This document shows, piece by piece, positions 1-7,805 of a DNA stretch of 35,005 nucleotides. Where the stretch lies: the NCBI GenBank assembly GCA_019119335.1, contig DWXF01000003.1, positions 1 to 35,005 on the forward strand, written 5' to 3'. Source of the stretch: Candidatus Flavonifractor merdavium. GTDB taxonomy: Bacteria > Bacillota > Clostridia > Oscillospirales > Oscillospiraceae. Below the pieces are notes generated by a model. The model searched no databases. It saw only the letters and a program-made list of their open reading frames with translations, and was not told where the DNA came from. The position numbers and the translations under genes were made by a program. How positions within the stretch are numbered: the first letter of the stretch is position 1; every line of letters starts with the position of its first letter.

Positions 1-3
1 CAG

Positions 4-150
4 ATGAAAGCATCTTTGTTGCGTACGGACGAAGAGATTATACAGCTATATGAGGCCTACGTAGATATGGTATACCACCTGTGTATTACTATGCTGAAAC
101 ACAAACTAGATCAATCTTTGACGCCGCAGTCCTTTGCATCTCGTCTGTGA
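4..150 (+). pseudogene. 5' fragment of an ECF sigma-70 family gene
   Basis: The first 150 bases hold an open frame from ATG at 4 to TGA at 148. It starts MKASLLRTDEEIIQLYEAYV and goes on with DMVYHLCITMLK, which resembles the start of region 2 in ECF (extracytoplasmic function) sigma factors (LYExxVDxVYRxC...). After about residue 33 the resemblance stops and the frame only reads antisense through the 3' end of the integrase gene before terminating. A real ECF factor needs about 130 more residues, so this is a truncated remnant. The frame is also open at the window edge, so the true start could lie upstream. The break coincides with the integrase 3' end, which suggests the gene was cut by insertion of the element. 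The family call rests on a short stretch and is moderate. Confidence 0.5.
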
Positions 151-1234
151 CATGGGCGTAAATATTCAGCGTGGTGCTGCTGGACACATGACCGATGATA
201 GTGGGGAGCGTTTTTACATCCATACTATGCTCCAGGGAGGCAGTGGCAAAGGTATGGCGTAGGTCGTGGAATCGAATATCAGGCAGACTGCTTTCCGTCA
301 GAATCTTTTTTAGCTGGTGGTAGGCTGTGGAGGGATTCATGGGAGCTTCCGGCTGCAGTGGATTGTGAAAGATCCAGGGGGAGTAAGAGGCCTTTTTGCG
401 CCGCCGCCGCAGCTCCGCTGTGCTGGACGGCAGGACAATGGTACGGGTGCCGGCGCAGGTCTTGGGATCACCTACTACCAACCGCCCGCCTTTTTCTTTG
501 TGGAGCGTGCGGCGGATACTGAGCGCTCCTTTTCGCTCATTGAAATCAGACCACATGAGACCGCAGATCTCTCCCAGACGCAGGCCGGTGGTTAGCTCGG
601 TGTAGAAGAAGTCTTTCCAGATCGGGTCTTGATCTACCGCTGACAGGAAAATATCCATCTGCTTGTCGTTCAGAATGCTCATAGTCTTGTGCGCTACCTT
701 GGGCGGGGCCACATGGTCAGCGGAATTATACGGCAGCAGCCGTTGATCTACTGCGGATTTTAGAGCATGGTGGAGTGTGGTGTGAATGCTGTGGACGGTG
801 GTTGTGGACAGTCCACGGCTTTGTCCGGGACGGGGGTGTACTCTGCCTCGCTGTTTTAAGGTGTCGTAGAGCTTTCGCAGATCGTCTGCTGTGATTTGCG
901 TGAGCCTATTTTGCCCCAGGTAGGGTTTGATATAATGCTCCAGATCACTGCGGTAGTGTTCCTGCGTGCCGGGACGGAGCACGGAGGACATCTGCTCCAG
1001 CCAGCGATCCAGCCATTCCGACAGCATCATCTTACATTCTTCTGTCAGGTCCACGCCCTGGTAGATGTCAATGTTCTGCCGAAGCTTGGCAGTCAGCTCC
1101 TTCTGAGTGTCTGCATGGATGTAGCGGAAGATGGAGTCGCCGTTCTCCTTATGGCCGATGACGATGCGGCCCTCCCGGCGTCCATGTTTCCGCTTGCGCA
1201 CCATGCCGTCCTTGGATGGCCGTCTTTTTCTCAT
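89..1234 (-). CDS. Tyrosine recombinase (phage/ICE-type integrase)
   Basis: A 381-residue site-specific recombinase that would integrate and excise a mobile element. The order is the usual one: a basic N-terminus with an AP2-like arm-binding region (about residues 1-60), a SAM-like core-binding domain (about 70-165, with 'LSEWLDRWLE' and 'YRSDLEHYIKPYLG'), and a catalytic domain (about 185-375). The catalytic residues are all visible: R219 in TTGLRLGEI, K259 in DPKT, H323 and R326 in FHDLRHTFA, H349 in IIGHVS, and the nucleophile Y359 in LNIYAH. Length is normal for Tn916/phage-type integrases. The ribosome-binding site before the ATG is weak (GAAGTGAAG). Its 3' end overlaps the truncated sigma fragment, as expected when an integrase gene lies beside its attachment site. 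I see no excisionase, relaxase or phage genes nearby, so the element looks degraded. Confidence 0.92.
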   Translation of the reverse strand: MRKRRPSKDGMVRKRKHGRREGRIVIGHKENGDSIFRYIHADTQKELTAKLRQNIDIYQGVDLTEECKMMLSEWLDRWLEQMSSVLRPGTQEHYRSDLEHYIKPYLGQNRLTQITADDLRKLYDTLKQRGRVHPRPGQSRGLSTTTVHSIHTTLHHALKSAVDQRLLPYNSADHVAPPKVAHKTMSILNDKQMDIFLSAVDQDPIWKDFFYTELTTGLRLGEICGLMWSDFNERKGALSIRRTLHKEKGGRLVVGDPKTCAGTRTIVLPSSTAELRRRRKKASYSPWIFHNPLQPEAPMNPSTAYHQLKKILTESSLPDIRFHDLRHTFATASLEHSMDVKTLPTIIGHVSSSTTLNIYAHVTDEMQRTAASKIDLVCVSA

Positions 1235-1510
1235 GTCGCTTCACTTCTAAAGTGATATTTTTGTTTTGCGGCGCAACTCTGAGTTTTTGTTTTACGGCGG
1301 GGAACCTGTGAAGCTGTTCTGCTACGCACTGGTAGAGCACGGCGCCGCAGCGGCGGCAGATCACATACTGCGTCCACTTCACACGGGATGCGTTTCGCCT
1401 CCAGCTCCCGGAGCGGTCCCATGGCCAGCCGGAACCCGGCCTCAAAGCTGGCCTGGGCCAACTCCGTTTTCAGTTGGTCTGGTGCATCTAACAGTGGCCC
1501 AAATTCGCCT
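1235..1510 (-). pseudogene. Degraded zinc-ribbon-like gene remnant upstream of the integrase
   Basis: No intact gene fits between the integrase start and 1510, but two minus-strand frames carry protein-like stretches in succession. Reading leftwards, one frame gives 'LKTELAQASFEAGFRLAMG' and 'PLRELEAKR', directly after an in-frame stop. The neighbouring frame then gives 'KWTQYVICRRCGAVLYQC' and 'VAEQLHRFPAVKQK', with a CxxC pair (CRRC) and no second pair. Together they look like one small gene broken by a frameshift and an upstream stop. I do not recognise the family. The position, directly upstream of and co-oriented with the integrase, suggests an accessory gene of the same element. It could also be chance coding potential. 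Confidence 0.3.
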
Positions 1511-1521
1511 CAAAAGTCTTT

Positions 1522-1546
1522 GGTGGGGCAGGGAATCTGCCCCACC
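1522..1546. repeat. Perfect 10-bp inverted repeat (hairpin)
   Basis: GGTGGGGCAG at 1522-1531 and CTGCCCCACC at 1537-1546 are perfect complements around a 5-base loop (GGAAT). No convincing T-run follows on either strand, though the minus side reads into AAAGACTTTT. It may be a weak terminator or a leftover structural element of the decayed integrated DNA. Confidence 0.45.
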
Positions 1547-1751
1547 CCGGAGGAGGACATACAGCCTCTCACAGCGAGGCACACGGGGTGTTCTCTGTGT
1601 TCTGGTGTAGGAACTTTTGGGTCTGCTGCCCCTTCTATAATCTATAACGCAACTGGGATCCACGCAACAAATGATGAATCCGTCTTTGAAGGACAGGTAG
1701 AGGAAACAATCTTCCGCTGGAATGAATCAGACTTCCATCGCTGTTTCCGCC

Positions 1752-1781
1752 TTGACCCCTTGCCTCTCAATCTTCTATAAT
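1752..1781 (+). promoter_or_regulatory. Sigma-A type promoter of the HTH/LuxR regulator
   Basis: TTGACC at 1752-1757 and a perfect TATAAT at 1776-1781 are separated by 18 bp. The predicted transcription start is about 25 bases upstream of the GGAGG at 1805-1809 and the ATG at 1815. This supports 1815, not 1722, as the start of the downstream gene, because 1722 would lie upstream of the promoter. Confidence 0.65.
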
Positions 1782-1814
1782 AAGGAAAAGAAAACCGCCA
1801 TTCCGGAGGCGCCT

Positions 1815-3007
1815 ATGGACTACATCACCGTACGGGAGGCAGCGGAGAAGTGGAACATTTCCCTCCGCCTGGCCCAAAAATTCTGCACCGAGGGACGGAT
1901 TCCGGGTGCCCAAAAATTTGGCTCCACCTGGGCCATTCCCGCTGGCGCGGACAGGCCGGAGGATTTGCGCCGAAAGAAAAAGGAGCCGACCGTCCTGCTG
2001 CCGGTCCAGACCCAATCCTTTCCCATGATGCCCCTGATGAACACCTCCTTCCCGCCGGGACAGTGCCGGGAGACCGTGGAGGCCATGGCGGACGGTCCCC
2101 AAAAGGACATGGCCTGGGCGGAATACTATTATTTCAGCGCTCAGGCGGAGCGGGCTGCCCAGGCGGCTGAGCCCTATCTCGACAGCGCCGACCTAGGCCT
2201 GCGGCTGTCCGCCTGCTGGATCTACGGTTATGCCAACCTTACCACCGGACAGATCCGAAAGGCCCGCCGCGCCCTGGAGGCGGTACACCGCACCCTGGCG
2301 GAGGGAGAAAACCTGTCCCCCAGCCTGCGGGCAGCGGTGTCCTTTGTGGCCGCTGCGGCGGCGGTGCTGCTCCATCTGCCTCTGCCGGAGGGCCTGCCCT
2401 CCACCCGGGAGTTCCTGCCCCTGCTGCCTGCGGGTCTGCGGTCCTTTGCCCTGTATGTTCAGGCCCACTTTCTCTATTTGCAGGAGGACTACGCTAAAAG
2501 CGTGGGCATGGCGGAGGCCGCCCTGACCATGGGGGCGGAGGCATATCCCATTCCTGCCATCTACCTCCACCTGGTGGCGGTGATGGACTATATGCGCCTT
2601 CGGCAGCTGCCCCAGGCCCAGAACCATCTGCTCTCTGCCTGGGCGCTGGCCCGGCCCGATGATCTCATCGAGGGTTTTGGAGAGCACCACGGTCTCATGG
2701 GCGGGATGCTGGAGTCGACATTCAAGGAAACCTGGCCGGAGGACCTGCGGCGGATTTTGGATGTGACCTACCGTTTCTCCTGGGGCTGGCGGCGCATCCA
2801 CAACCCGGACACGGCCACGATGTGGCGGACAACCTGACCACCACAGAGTTTTCCGTGGCCATGCTCACCGCACAGGGCTGGACCGGGCGGGAGATCGCCG
2901 CCCATATGAACATCTCCCCCAACACGGTAAAACGGCATTTAGCGGAGATCAAGAAAAAGCTGGAAATCTCCAGCCGGAACGAATTGAAACAATATATGCT
3001 CCGGTAA
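1815..3007 (+). pseudogene. HTH-TPR-LuxR transcriptional regulator, frameshifted near the 3' end
   Basis: A regulator split over two frames. The first part (1815-2837) begins MDYITVREAAEKWNISLRLA, an excisionase/MerR-like winged HTH ending near residue 45 (FGSTWAIP). An Ala/Leu-rich helical region resembling TPR repeats follows (about 75-320), and the part ends early after HNPDT. The second part (about 2813-3007), one frame over, reads GHDVADNLTTTEF and then a complete LuxR/GerE HTH (GWTGREIAAHMNISPNTVKR). Joining the frames at 2810-2814 gives HNPDTGHDVADNLTTTEF, the continuous sequence I expect for this family, so one base has been lost there. The start is fixed by GGAGG five bases upstream and by the promoter. 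The break removes the DNA-binding C-terminus unless it is a sequencing error. The target genes are unknown; the surface-protein gene downstream is a candidate. Confidence 0.75.
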
Positions 3008-3021
3008 CCCCGTTCACCGGC

Positions 3022-3047
3022 CTACTATGCGCGATCGCGCACAGTAG
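3022..3047. repeat. 26-bp near-perfect palindrome after the regulator gene
   Basis: CTACTATGCGCGA (3022-3034) faces TCGCGCACAGTAG (3035-3047) with one mismatch and no loop. The core TGCGCGATCGCGCA is a perfect 14-bp palindrome. It starts 15 bases after the LuxR stop and sits upstream of a separate terminator. With no loop and no T-run it is more like a dimeric protein-binding site than a terminator, but its function is unknown. Confidence 0.5.
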
Positions 3048-3062
3048 AATGGAACAAAAAAC

Positions 3063-3105
3063 GGCGGGATATGCCACAGAGTTGGTATATCCCGCCTGCT
3101 TTTTT
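3063..3105 (+). terminator. Rho-independent terminator of the HTH/LuxR regulator
   Basis: GGCGGGATAT (3063-3072) pairs with ATATCCCGCC (3087-3096), and TGCTTTTTT follows. It closes the regulator's transcription unit before the surface-protein gene. Confidence 0.85.
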
Positions 3106-3254
3106 GCCAGATAGACCGTTTTAGGGCCACACCTGTTCGTAAAAATGAGCCATTTCAGGGGTCAAAAGGGAGAATAGCGGAGCGTTATTTTTTATGGTAA
3201 AGTAATACATAAGAATAAAGCAGATGGCCGTACCCGAAAGAAGGAGGATATAAC

Positions 3255-5261
3255 ATGCGAACACGATTTTTAAGGCTGCTGTGCGTTTTGGCCCTGTGCC
3301 TCACCCTGCTGCCCGCCACGGCGGGGGCCGCAGGAGCTGGACCAGACTGGACCTATGATCCAGGGGCACAAACGCTGACCAGCGGCGATAACACCGTCAC
3401 CCTGTACAATGTGACCGCCGGTGGCAGCAGCGGCACCGAACTGACCATTGGGAAGAATGGCAGCAACTCCTCAGGCCCAATGTTCAACGACAACACCCTG
3501 GACCTGTCCGGCACCATCACAGGCACCGACGGCACACCCCAATATACCATCACCTCCATTGGGGACTCTGCCTTTTACGGATGCGAGTCCCTTACCTCCG
3601 TGGATCTGTCCCGCTGCACAAATCTGACCTCCATCGGGGAATACGCCTTTTCCGGATGCAATGCCCTCACCTCTGTGGACCTGTCCGGCTGCACAAATCT
3701 GACCTCCATTGGGCATGGCACCTTTTCCCGCTGCAATGCCCTCACCTCCATCACCCTGCCCGAGGGCGTGACCTTCATCGGGGAATACGCCTTTTCCGGA
3801 TGCGCGTCCCTCACCTCTATGGACCTGTCCCGCTGCACAAATCTGACCTCCATTGGGGGATACGCCTTTTCCCACTGCAATGCCCTCACCTCCATCGCCC
3901 TGCCAGAGAGCGTGACCTCCATTGGGGAATGCGCCTTTCAGAATTGCAAGGAGCTCACCTCCATGAGTCTGCTGTCGAAGACTCCGCCCACTCTGGGACG
4001 CTATGCGCTGAAGTTCTTCGTTCGAGAACAGGACGGCACCTACCCGTCTTTTAACCTACCAAAGCTCACGATCCTGGTGCCGCAGGGAAGCGTGGAGGCG
4101 TACCAGGCTGCCAGCGGCTGGAGTGACTACACCGGAAAGATCCTTCCTCAGCCCGCACCGCCGACCCCCTACACCATCACCGCTGATGTTACCCCCATAG
4201 GAGCGGGTACCGTCACCGCCGACAAGAGCACGGCGACAGCGGGCGAAACCGTTACCCTCACCGCCACGGCCAACAGCGGCTACTACTTTGTGCGCTGGGA
4301 ACAAAGCGGCGTGGAGGTCAGCACCAGCGCCACCTACGCCTTTGCCATGCCCGCAGAGGATATCGCCGTCCGGGCGGTCTTTGCACAAAATTCCGGCGGC
4401 GGCGGTTCCAGCGGTTCCAGCGGCTCCAGCGACCCCACCTACTCTGTGTCTCTGCCCAGCCGGGTGACCGGCGGCTCCGTCACGGCCACCAAACGCTACG
4501 CCGAAAAGGGCGAGACCTTCCGTTTCACCGTTACCCCCGACGAGGGCTATGAGCTGGACACCCTGACGGTCACCGACAGCAAGGGCAAAGAAATCGACCT
4601 GACCTATATGAGCGGCAACGAGTACACCTTCCAAATGCCCGCCGGGCGGGTGGAGATCAAGGTTTCCTTCCGGGAAATTGTTGTGGAGCCGGAGCCTCTG
4701 CCTTTTACGGATGTGTCTGAAAACGCCTGGTACTCCGAGGCGGTGCGCTATGTTTATGCGCATGGACTGATGGAAGGTACCAGCGCCACCGCGTTCAGTC
4801 CCGACGCCACCACCAGCCGCTCCATGATCGCCGCCATCCTCTGGCGCATGGCAGGCAGCCCCGTGGTCAACTACGCCATGGATTACACCGATGTGGCCCA
4901 GGGCCAGTGGTATTCCGAGGCCATCCGCTGGGCGGCCAGCGAGGGTATTGTGGGGGGCAACGGCAACGGCCTGTTCGGCACTAATGACCCCATTACCCGG
5001 GAGCAGTTTGCCGTCATGCTGTATCGCTACGCCCAGGAGCAGGGCTATGATGTGAGCGTGGGCGAGAACACCAATATCCTGTCCTATACGGATGCGGCGG
5101 ATCTGGCCGAATACGCCATCCCCGCTATGCAGTGGGCCGTGGGCGCCGGGCTCATAAACGGCACCGGCGACGGCTCCACCCTCACCCCCCAGGGTCAGGC
5201 CACCCGCGCCCAGGCGGCGGTGATGCTCATGCGGTTCTGTGAGAAATATGTGAACTGGTAA
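3255..5261 (+). CDS. Secreted leucine-rich-repeat (BspA-type) protein with C-terminal SLH domains
   Basis: A 668-residue cell-surface protein. Residues 1-26 are a signal peptide (MRTRFLRLLCVLALC, then ALA/AGA-type cleavage). Residues about 98-240 are BspA-like LRR_5 repeats (TSIGDSAFYGCESLTSVDLS and variants). Two InlB-type repeat modules follow, about 305-377 and 395-473 (TVTADKSTATAGETVTLTA; ADNSGY-like and MPAGRVEIKVSF motifs), separated by a Gly/Ser linker. Three SLH domains at about 483-668 (FTDVSENAWYSEAVRYV, TDVAQGQWYSEAIRWA, YTDAADLAEYAIPAMQWA) should anchor it to cell-wall polymers. BspA-type LRRs in other bacteria bind host or bacterial proteins, but the ligand here is unknown. AAGGAGG at 3241-3247 sets the start. 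It is flanked by terminators, so it is probably transcribed alone. The LRR stretch shows near-identical repeats at the DNA level. Confidence 0.9.
   Translation: MRTRFLRLLCVLALCLTLLPATAGAAGAGPDWTYDPGAQTLTSGDNTVTLYNVTAGGSSGTELTIGKNGSNSSGPMFNDNTLDLSGTITGTDGTPQYTITSIGDSAFYGCESLTSVDLSRCTNLTSIGEYAFSGCNALTSVDLSGCTNLTSIGHGTFSRCNALTSITLPEGVTFIGEYAFSGCASLTSMDLSRCTNLTSIGGYAFSHCNALTSIALPESVTSIGECAFQNCKELTSMSLLSKTPPTLGRYALKFFVREQDGTYPSFNLPKLTILVPQGSVEAYQAASGWSDYTGKILPQPAPPTPYTITADVTPIGAGTVTADKSTATAGETVTLTATANSGYYFVRWEQSGVEVSTSATYAFAMPAEDIAVRAVFAQNSGGGGSSGSSGSSDPTYSVSLPSRVTGGSVTATKRYAEKGETFRFTVTPDEGYELDTLTVTDSKGKEIDLTYMSGNEYTFQMPAGRVEIKVSFREIVVEPEPLPFTDVSENAWYSEAVRYVYAHGLMEGTSATAFSPDATTSRSMIAAILWRMAGSPVVNYAMDYTDVAQGQWYSEAIRWAASEGIVGGNGNGLFGTNDPITREQFAVMLYRYAQEQGYDVSVGENTNILSYTDAADLAEYAIPAMQWAVGAGLINGTGDGSTLTPQGQATRAQAAVMLMRFCEKYVNW
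3563..3945 (+). repeat. Tandem leucine-rich-repeat coding repeats
   Basis: Within the LRR coding region the DNA segment CTGCACAAATCTGACCTCCA recurs almost unchanged at 3614, 3689 and 3833. The spacings of 75 and 144 bases equal 25 and 48 codons, so all copies stay in frame. Other units (GCCTTTTCCGGATGC, AATGCCCTCACCTC) recur between them. This near-identity suggests recent expansion by slippage or unequal recombination, and repeat number may vary between strains. Confidence 0.7.
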
Positions 5262-5287
5262 ACTTCTTAAACGATTCCATATCATGA

Positions 5288-5324
5288 AAAAGCCCGGCAC
5301 GCGTCAATCGCGTGCCGGGCTTTT
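5288..5324. terminator. Strong, probably bidirectional terminator
   Basis: AAAAGCCCGGCACGCG (5288-5303) pairs perfectly with CGCGTGCCGGGCTTTT (5309-5324) around a 5-base loop. A-run and T-run flanks on both sides fit a terminator that works in either direction. It ends the LRR/SLH gene. Confidence 0.9.
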
Positions 5325-5348
5325 CTTCTGCCAAAGCATGATGCGGTG

Positions 5349-5377
5349 TTGCCTGAAATAATTTTGAATTTGATAAA
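5349..5377 (+). promoter_or_regulatory. Possible promoter of the lipoprotein gene
   Basis: TTGCCT (5349-5354) and GATAAA (5372-5377) are 17 bp apart, each matching the sigma-A consensus at four of six positions, in an AT-rich stretch 65 bases before the ATG. It is a tentative call. Confidence 0.35.
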
Positions 5378-5441
5378 ACCAGATGAGCTTTTCTTGTTTC
5401 TATATACCTGTAAGCAACCACAACAAAGAGGAGGAATCGAC

Positions 5442-6971
5442 ATGAAACGACACATCCTGCTGACCGCGCTGCTGTGCGGCGCCATGTTGCTGTCCGGCTG
5501 CGGCGGCACGCCTGCTCCAGGCAGCTCAGAGACCCCGGCAAGCGGAACCGGACAGCCGCTGAGCGAGATGGAGCAGCTGCTCCGACAGACCCAGGAGTGG
5601 GAGGAGGCCGGAACCTGTGACGATCAGGAGGCCTACCAGAACGCCCTTCTCCGGGTGGCGGAGCTGTCCCTGGCGGAGGACCGAGGGGCCTACCGCTGTG
5701 TCCGGCCGGAGGAACTGCCCCAGGACAAGCGCGACGCCCTGGCCGATGCGGCGAGACGGTGCGCCTACGTCTACCATGTCCCGCAGCGAGACGACCCCTT
5801 TTCCGAGGAAAACCTGCCCTCCAGCATCGCCCTGATGGCCATTTACACCCCTGGCAGCCTGGCCACGGAGTCCATCTGGAACATGCAGGGCGACCTGCCC
5901 TTTCTCCCGGAGAGCAACTACTACCGCATCCGGGAGGCGGACCTGCTGCCCTTCCTGGACGACGCCATGGCGCCCGCGGCCCAGGCGTTCCGGAGCTATG
6001 GGGAGCAGCTGGAGGAGTGGAACTGGCACCGGACGGAGGACGGCTACCTCTATATGGATGTGTTTGGCCTGACAGCCACCCTGCCCAGCAGCGAGCCCAG
6101 TCTCGTCAGCGTAGAGCCCCTGGGGGGCAATCGTTATCTGGTGGTGTGCGACATGCTCCCCGTGGTGGCCCCTAACCAGTATCAGCTGGCCTTTGTGGCG
6201 GAGGACACGGCCCTGCCCGGAGAGCCTCCCCAGGTGACGGTGCTGGACTGCGAGGACGGGTCCCACCAGGGGATGCAGATGCTCCCCTGCGAGATGGTGT
6301 CCGCCCTGCGGGAGCGGTATACGGTCACCGGCGACCAGGAGGCGGTTGAGCTGCTGAAGCGGCTGGAGGCCCTTTCCCCCATCCCCTACCACACCGAGCT
6401 GGCCGGGCAGATGTCCCCGGCCATGGAGCAGGCCCTGGAGGACGCGAAGCTGGTGGAGGAGATGGCCTCGCCCTCCTATACCTTTGAATCCTATGTGCAG
6501 GCGCTGGAGCCACAGCCCACCATGTACCAGTTCGATTCTATTCCGCAGGAGGACCAATGGCTTCCCGCGGATCCCAGCCAGACCTATCCCTATGGGGAAG
6601 CGTGGAACATGTTCCCGGCGGCGGAGCTGGAGGAGGCCTTCCAGCGGCGCTTCGGCATGGACCTTGCCGCCAACGGCCGCGCCTGGATGAACGACGTGGA
6701 TTTTGTTCCGGTGGCGGATTACCTGGGCGGCCCCATGGTCCGGTATGACGGCGAGAACTACATGGTCTATCTGCGGGGGGTGGGCGGCCCCATGCCCTTC
6801 TCCTACGAGACCAGCCTGGTCCGCCACTACGACGGAACCTATATCGCCAGATTCTCCTTCGTTCCCGACGAGGTGTACGATGCCTCGGGCACCCTCACCC
6901 TGTACCTGCGGGACATTGGCACGGAAGAGGCTCCCTTCTTCCAGCTGCTGGGCTATGAACTGCCCATGTAA
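5442..6971 (+). CDS. Predicted lipoprotein of unknown function
   Basis: A 509-residue protein that I do not recognise. It starts MKRHILLTALLCGAMLLSGC, a lipoprotein signal with lipobox LLSGC; Cys20 would be lipidated, placing the protein on the outer face of the membrane. A short Gly/Pro/Ser linker follows, then an acidic, Glu/Leu/Pro-rich globular region without repeats or SLH domains. GAGGAGG about ten bases upstream selects 5442; the frame upstream lacks signal-like sequence. The gene lies between a terminator and the zinc-ribbon protein gene 214 bases downstream. The gap after it (6972-7185) has an AT-rich island at 7072-7104 that could be a promoter or UP element. The cluster context suggests a cell-surface role, but nothing shows a specific activity. 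Confidence 0.8.
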   Translation: MKRHILLTALLCGAMLLSGCGGTPAPGSSETPASGTGQPLSEMEQLLRQTQEWEEAGTCDDQEAYQNALLRVAELSLAEDRGAYRCVRPEELPQDKRDALADAARRCAYVYHVPQRDDPFSEENLPSSIALMAIYTPGSLATESIWNMQGDLPFLPESNYYRIREADLLPFLDDAMAPAAQAFRSYGEQLEEWNWHRTEDGYLYMDVFGLTATLPSSEPSLVSVEPLGGNRYLVVCDMLPVVAPNQYQLAFVAEDTALPGEPPQVTVLDCEDGSHQGMQMLPCEMVSALRERYTVTGDQEAVELLKRLEALSPIPYHTELAGQMSPAMEQALEDAKLVEEMASPSYTFESYVQALEPQPTMYQFDSIPQEDQWLPADPSQTYPYGEAWNMFPAAELEEAFQRRFGMDLAANGRAWMNDVDFVPVADYLGGPMVRYDGENYMVYLRGVGGPMPFSYETSLVRHYDGTYIARFSFVPDEVYDASGTLTLYLRDIGTEEAPFFQLLGYELPM

Positions 6972-7185
6972 ACCGGCCAGGACCTGGTATGACCTGCTCC
7001 ACGCCTGTCTGGAGAGGGAGGCGGCCGACTCCGGGCTGAGCAGCGCTCAGAGCCAGGCAATTCTGGCCCTTTTAAAAAAAGAAAATTTTTTAAATTATAA
7101 AACCAAAGGGACGGGAACGGTTTCTCTATTGGTAGAGGGAGGGACTTTCCCCAATCACAACCCGCCAAATTGAGGAGGATGTACC

Positions 7186-7758
7186 ATGAAGTGTTTCAAC
7201 CATGAGGAGAGGGAGGCCGCAGCCACCTGTCAGCGGTGCGGCAAGGGCCTGTGCAAGGAGTGCGCCAGCAAGTACACGCCCTGCCTGTGCGACGACTGCT
7301 ACGAGGCCATTCAGAATGAACACCACGCCCGGCAGGTGACTGCCGTGGAGCAGCGGCGGCAGGGGCGGCTGGAGCGGATGACCTTTACCAGGAACGACCT
7401 GATTCTCAACTGCGTACTGGGAATCGCGCTTGTCATCTTCACGCTATACACGATTTTCACGGAGGCCGGCGGCTTCTCGGACCCGGGCGACGTACTCCTG
7501 CTCCCCTGGATCTTCTGTGTTCCCGCCGGCTGGCGCATTACCAGCAAGTGGCTCCGCCTGGGCCAGGGGGATACCACCGTGATCTATACGGACGCCGACG
7601 GCGCACTGTATTCCTTTGTTGCACACCTGATGATCCGGCTCATAGGGGGATTTTTCCTGGGTATTCCCGCGTTCCTGTTCCAGCTCTTCAAACTGGCCCG
7701 AAGCAGAAAGGCGGTACAGGAAGCGGAGCAGGAGGTTCTGAAGCTCCGCGGCAGGTAA
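7186..7758 (+). CDS. B-box-type zinc-finger membrane protein
   Basis: A 190-residue protein. The N-terminus (about 1-45) is a compact Cys/His cluster: MKCFNHEEREAAATCQRCGK then CKECASKYTPCLCDDC. It resembles the B-box-type zinc fingers often found before membrane segments in Firmicutes. A basic linker is followed by hydrophobic stretches at about 70-86 (LILNCVLGIALVIFTLYTI), 95-115 and 145-165 (LIGGFFLGIPAFLFQLF), and a charged C-terminal tail. The zinc finger probably faces the cytoplasm. The start is set by GAGGAGG eight bases upstream. The RCC1/SLH gene follows after 47 bases with no terminator, so they are probably co-transcribed. The molecular role is unknown. Confidence 0.75.
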   Translation: MKCFNHEEREAAATCQRCGKGLCKECASKYTPCLCDDCYEAIQNEHHARQVTAVEQRRQGRLERMTFTRNDLILNCVLGIALVIFTLYTIFTEAGGFSDPGDVLLLPWIFCVPAGWRITSKWLRLGQGDTTVIYTDADGALYSFVAHLMIRLIGGFFLGIPAFLFQLFKLARSRKAVQEAEQEVLKLRGR

Positions 7759-7805
7759 ACCCGTCCGCCGTTGTAAAACAGTTTGTTCTGAAAGGAGACA
7801 CACAC

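Noticed and set aside
1636..1641. A second TATAAT upstream of the HTH/LuxR regulator
   Set aside because: No acceptable -35 lies 16-18 bp before it, while the TTGACC/TATAAT pair at 1752-1781 is much better placed.
4056..5300. 414-codon open frame on the - strand
   Set aside because: It is antisense to the LRR/SLH gene and runs into the terminator; it is a reverse shadow of the SLH codons.
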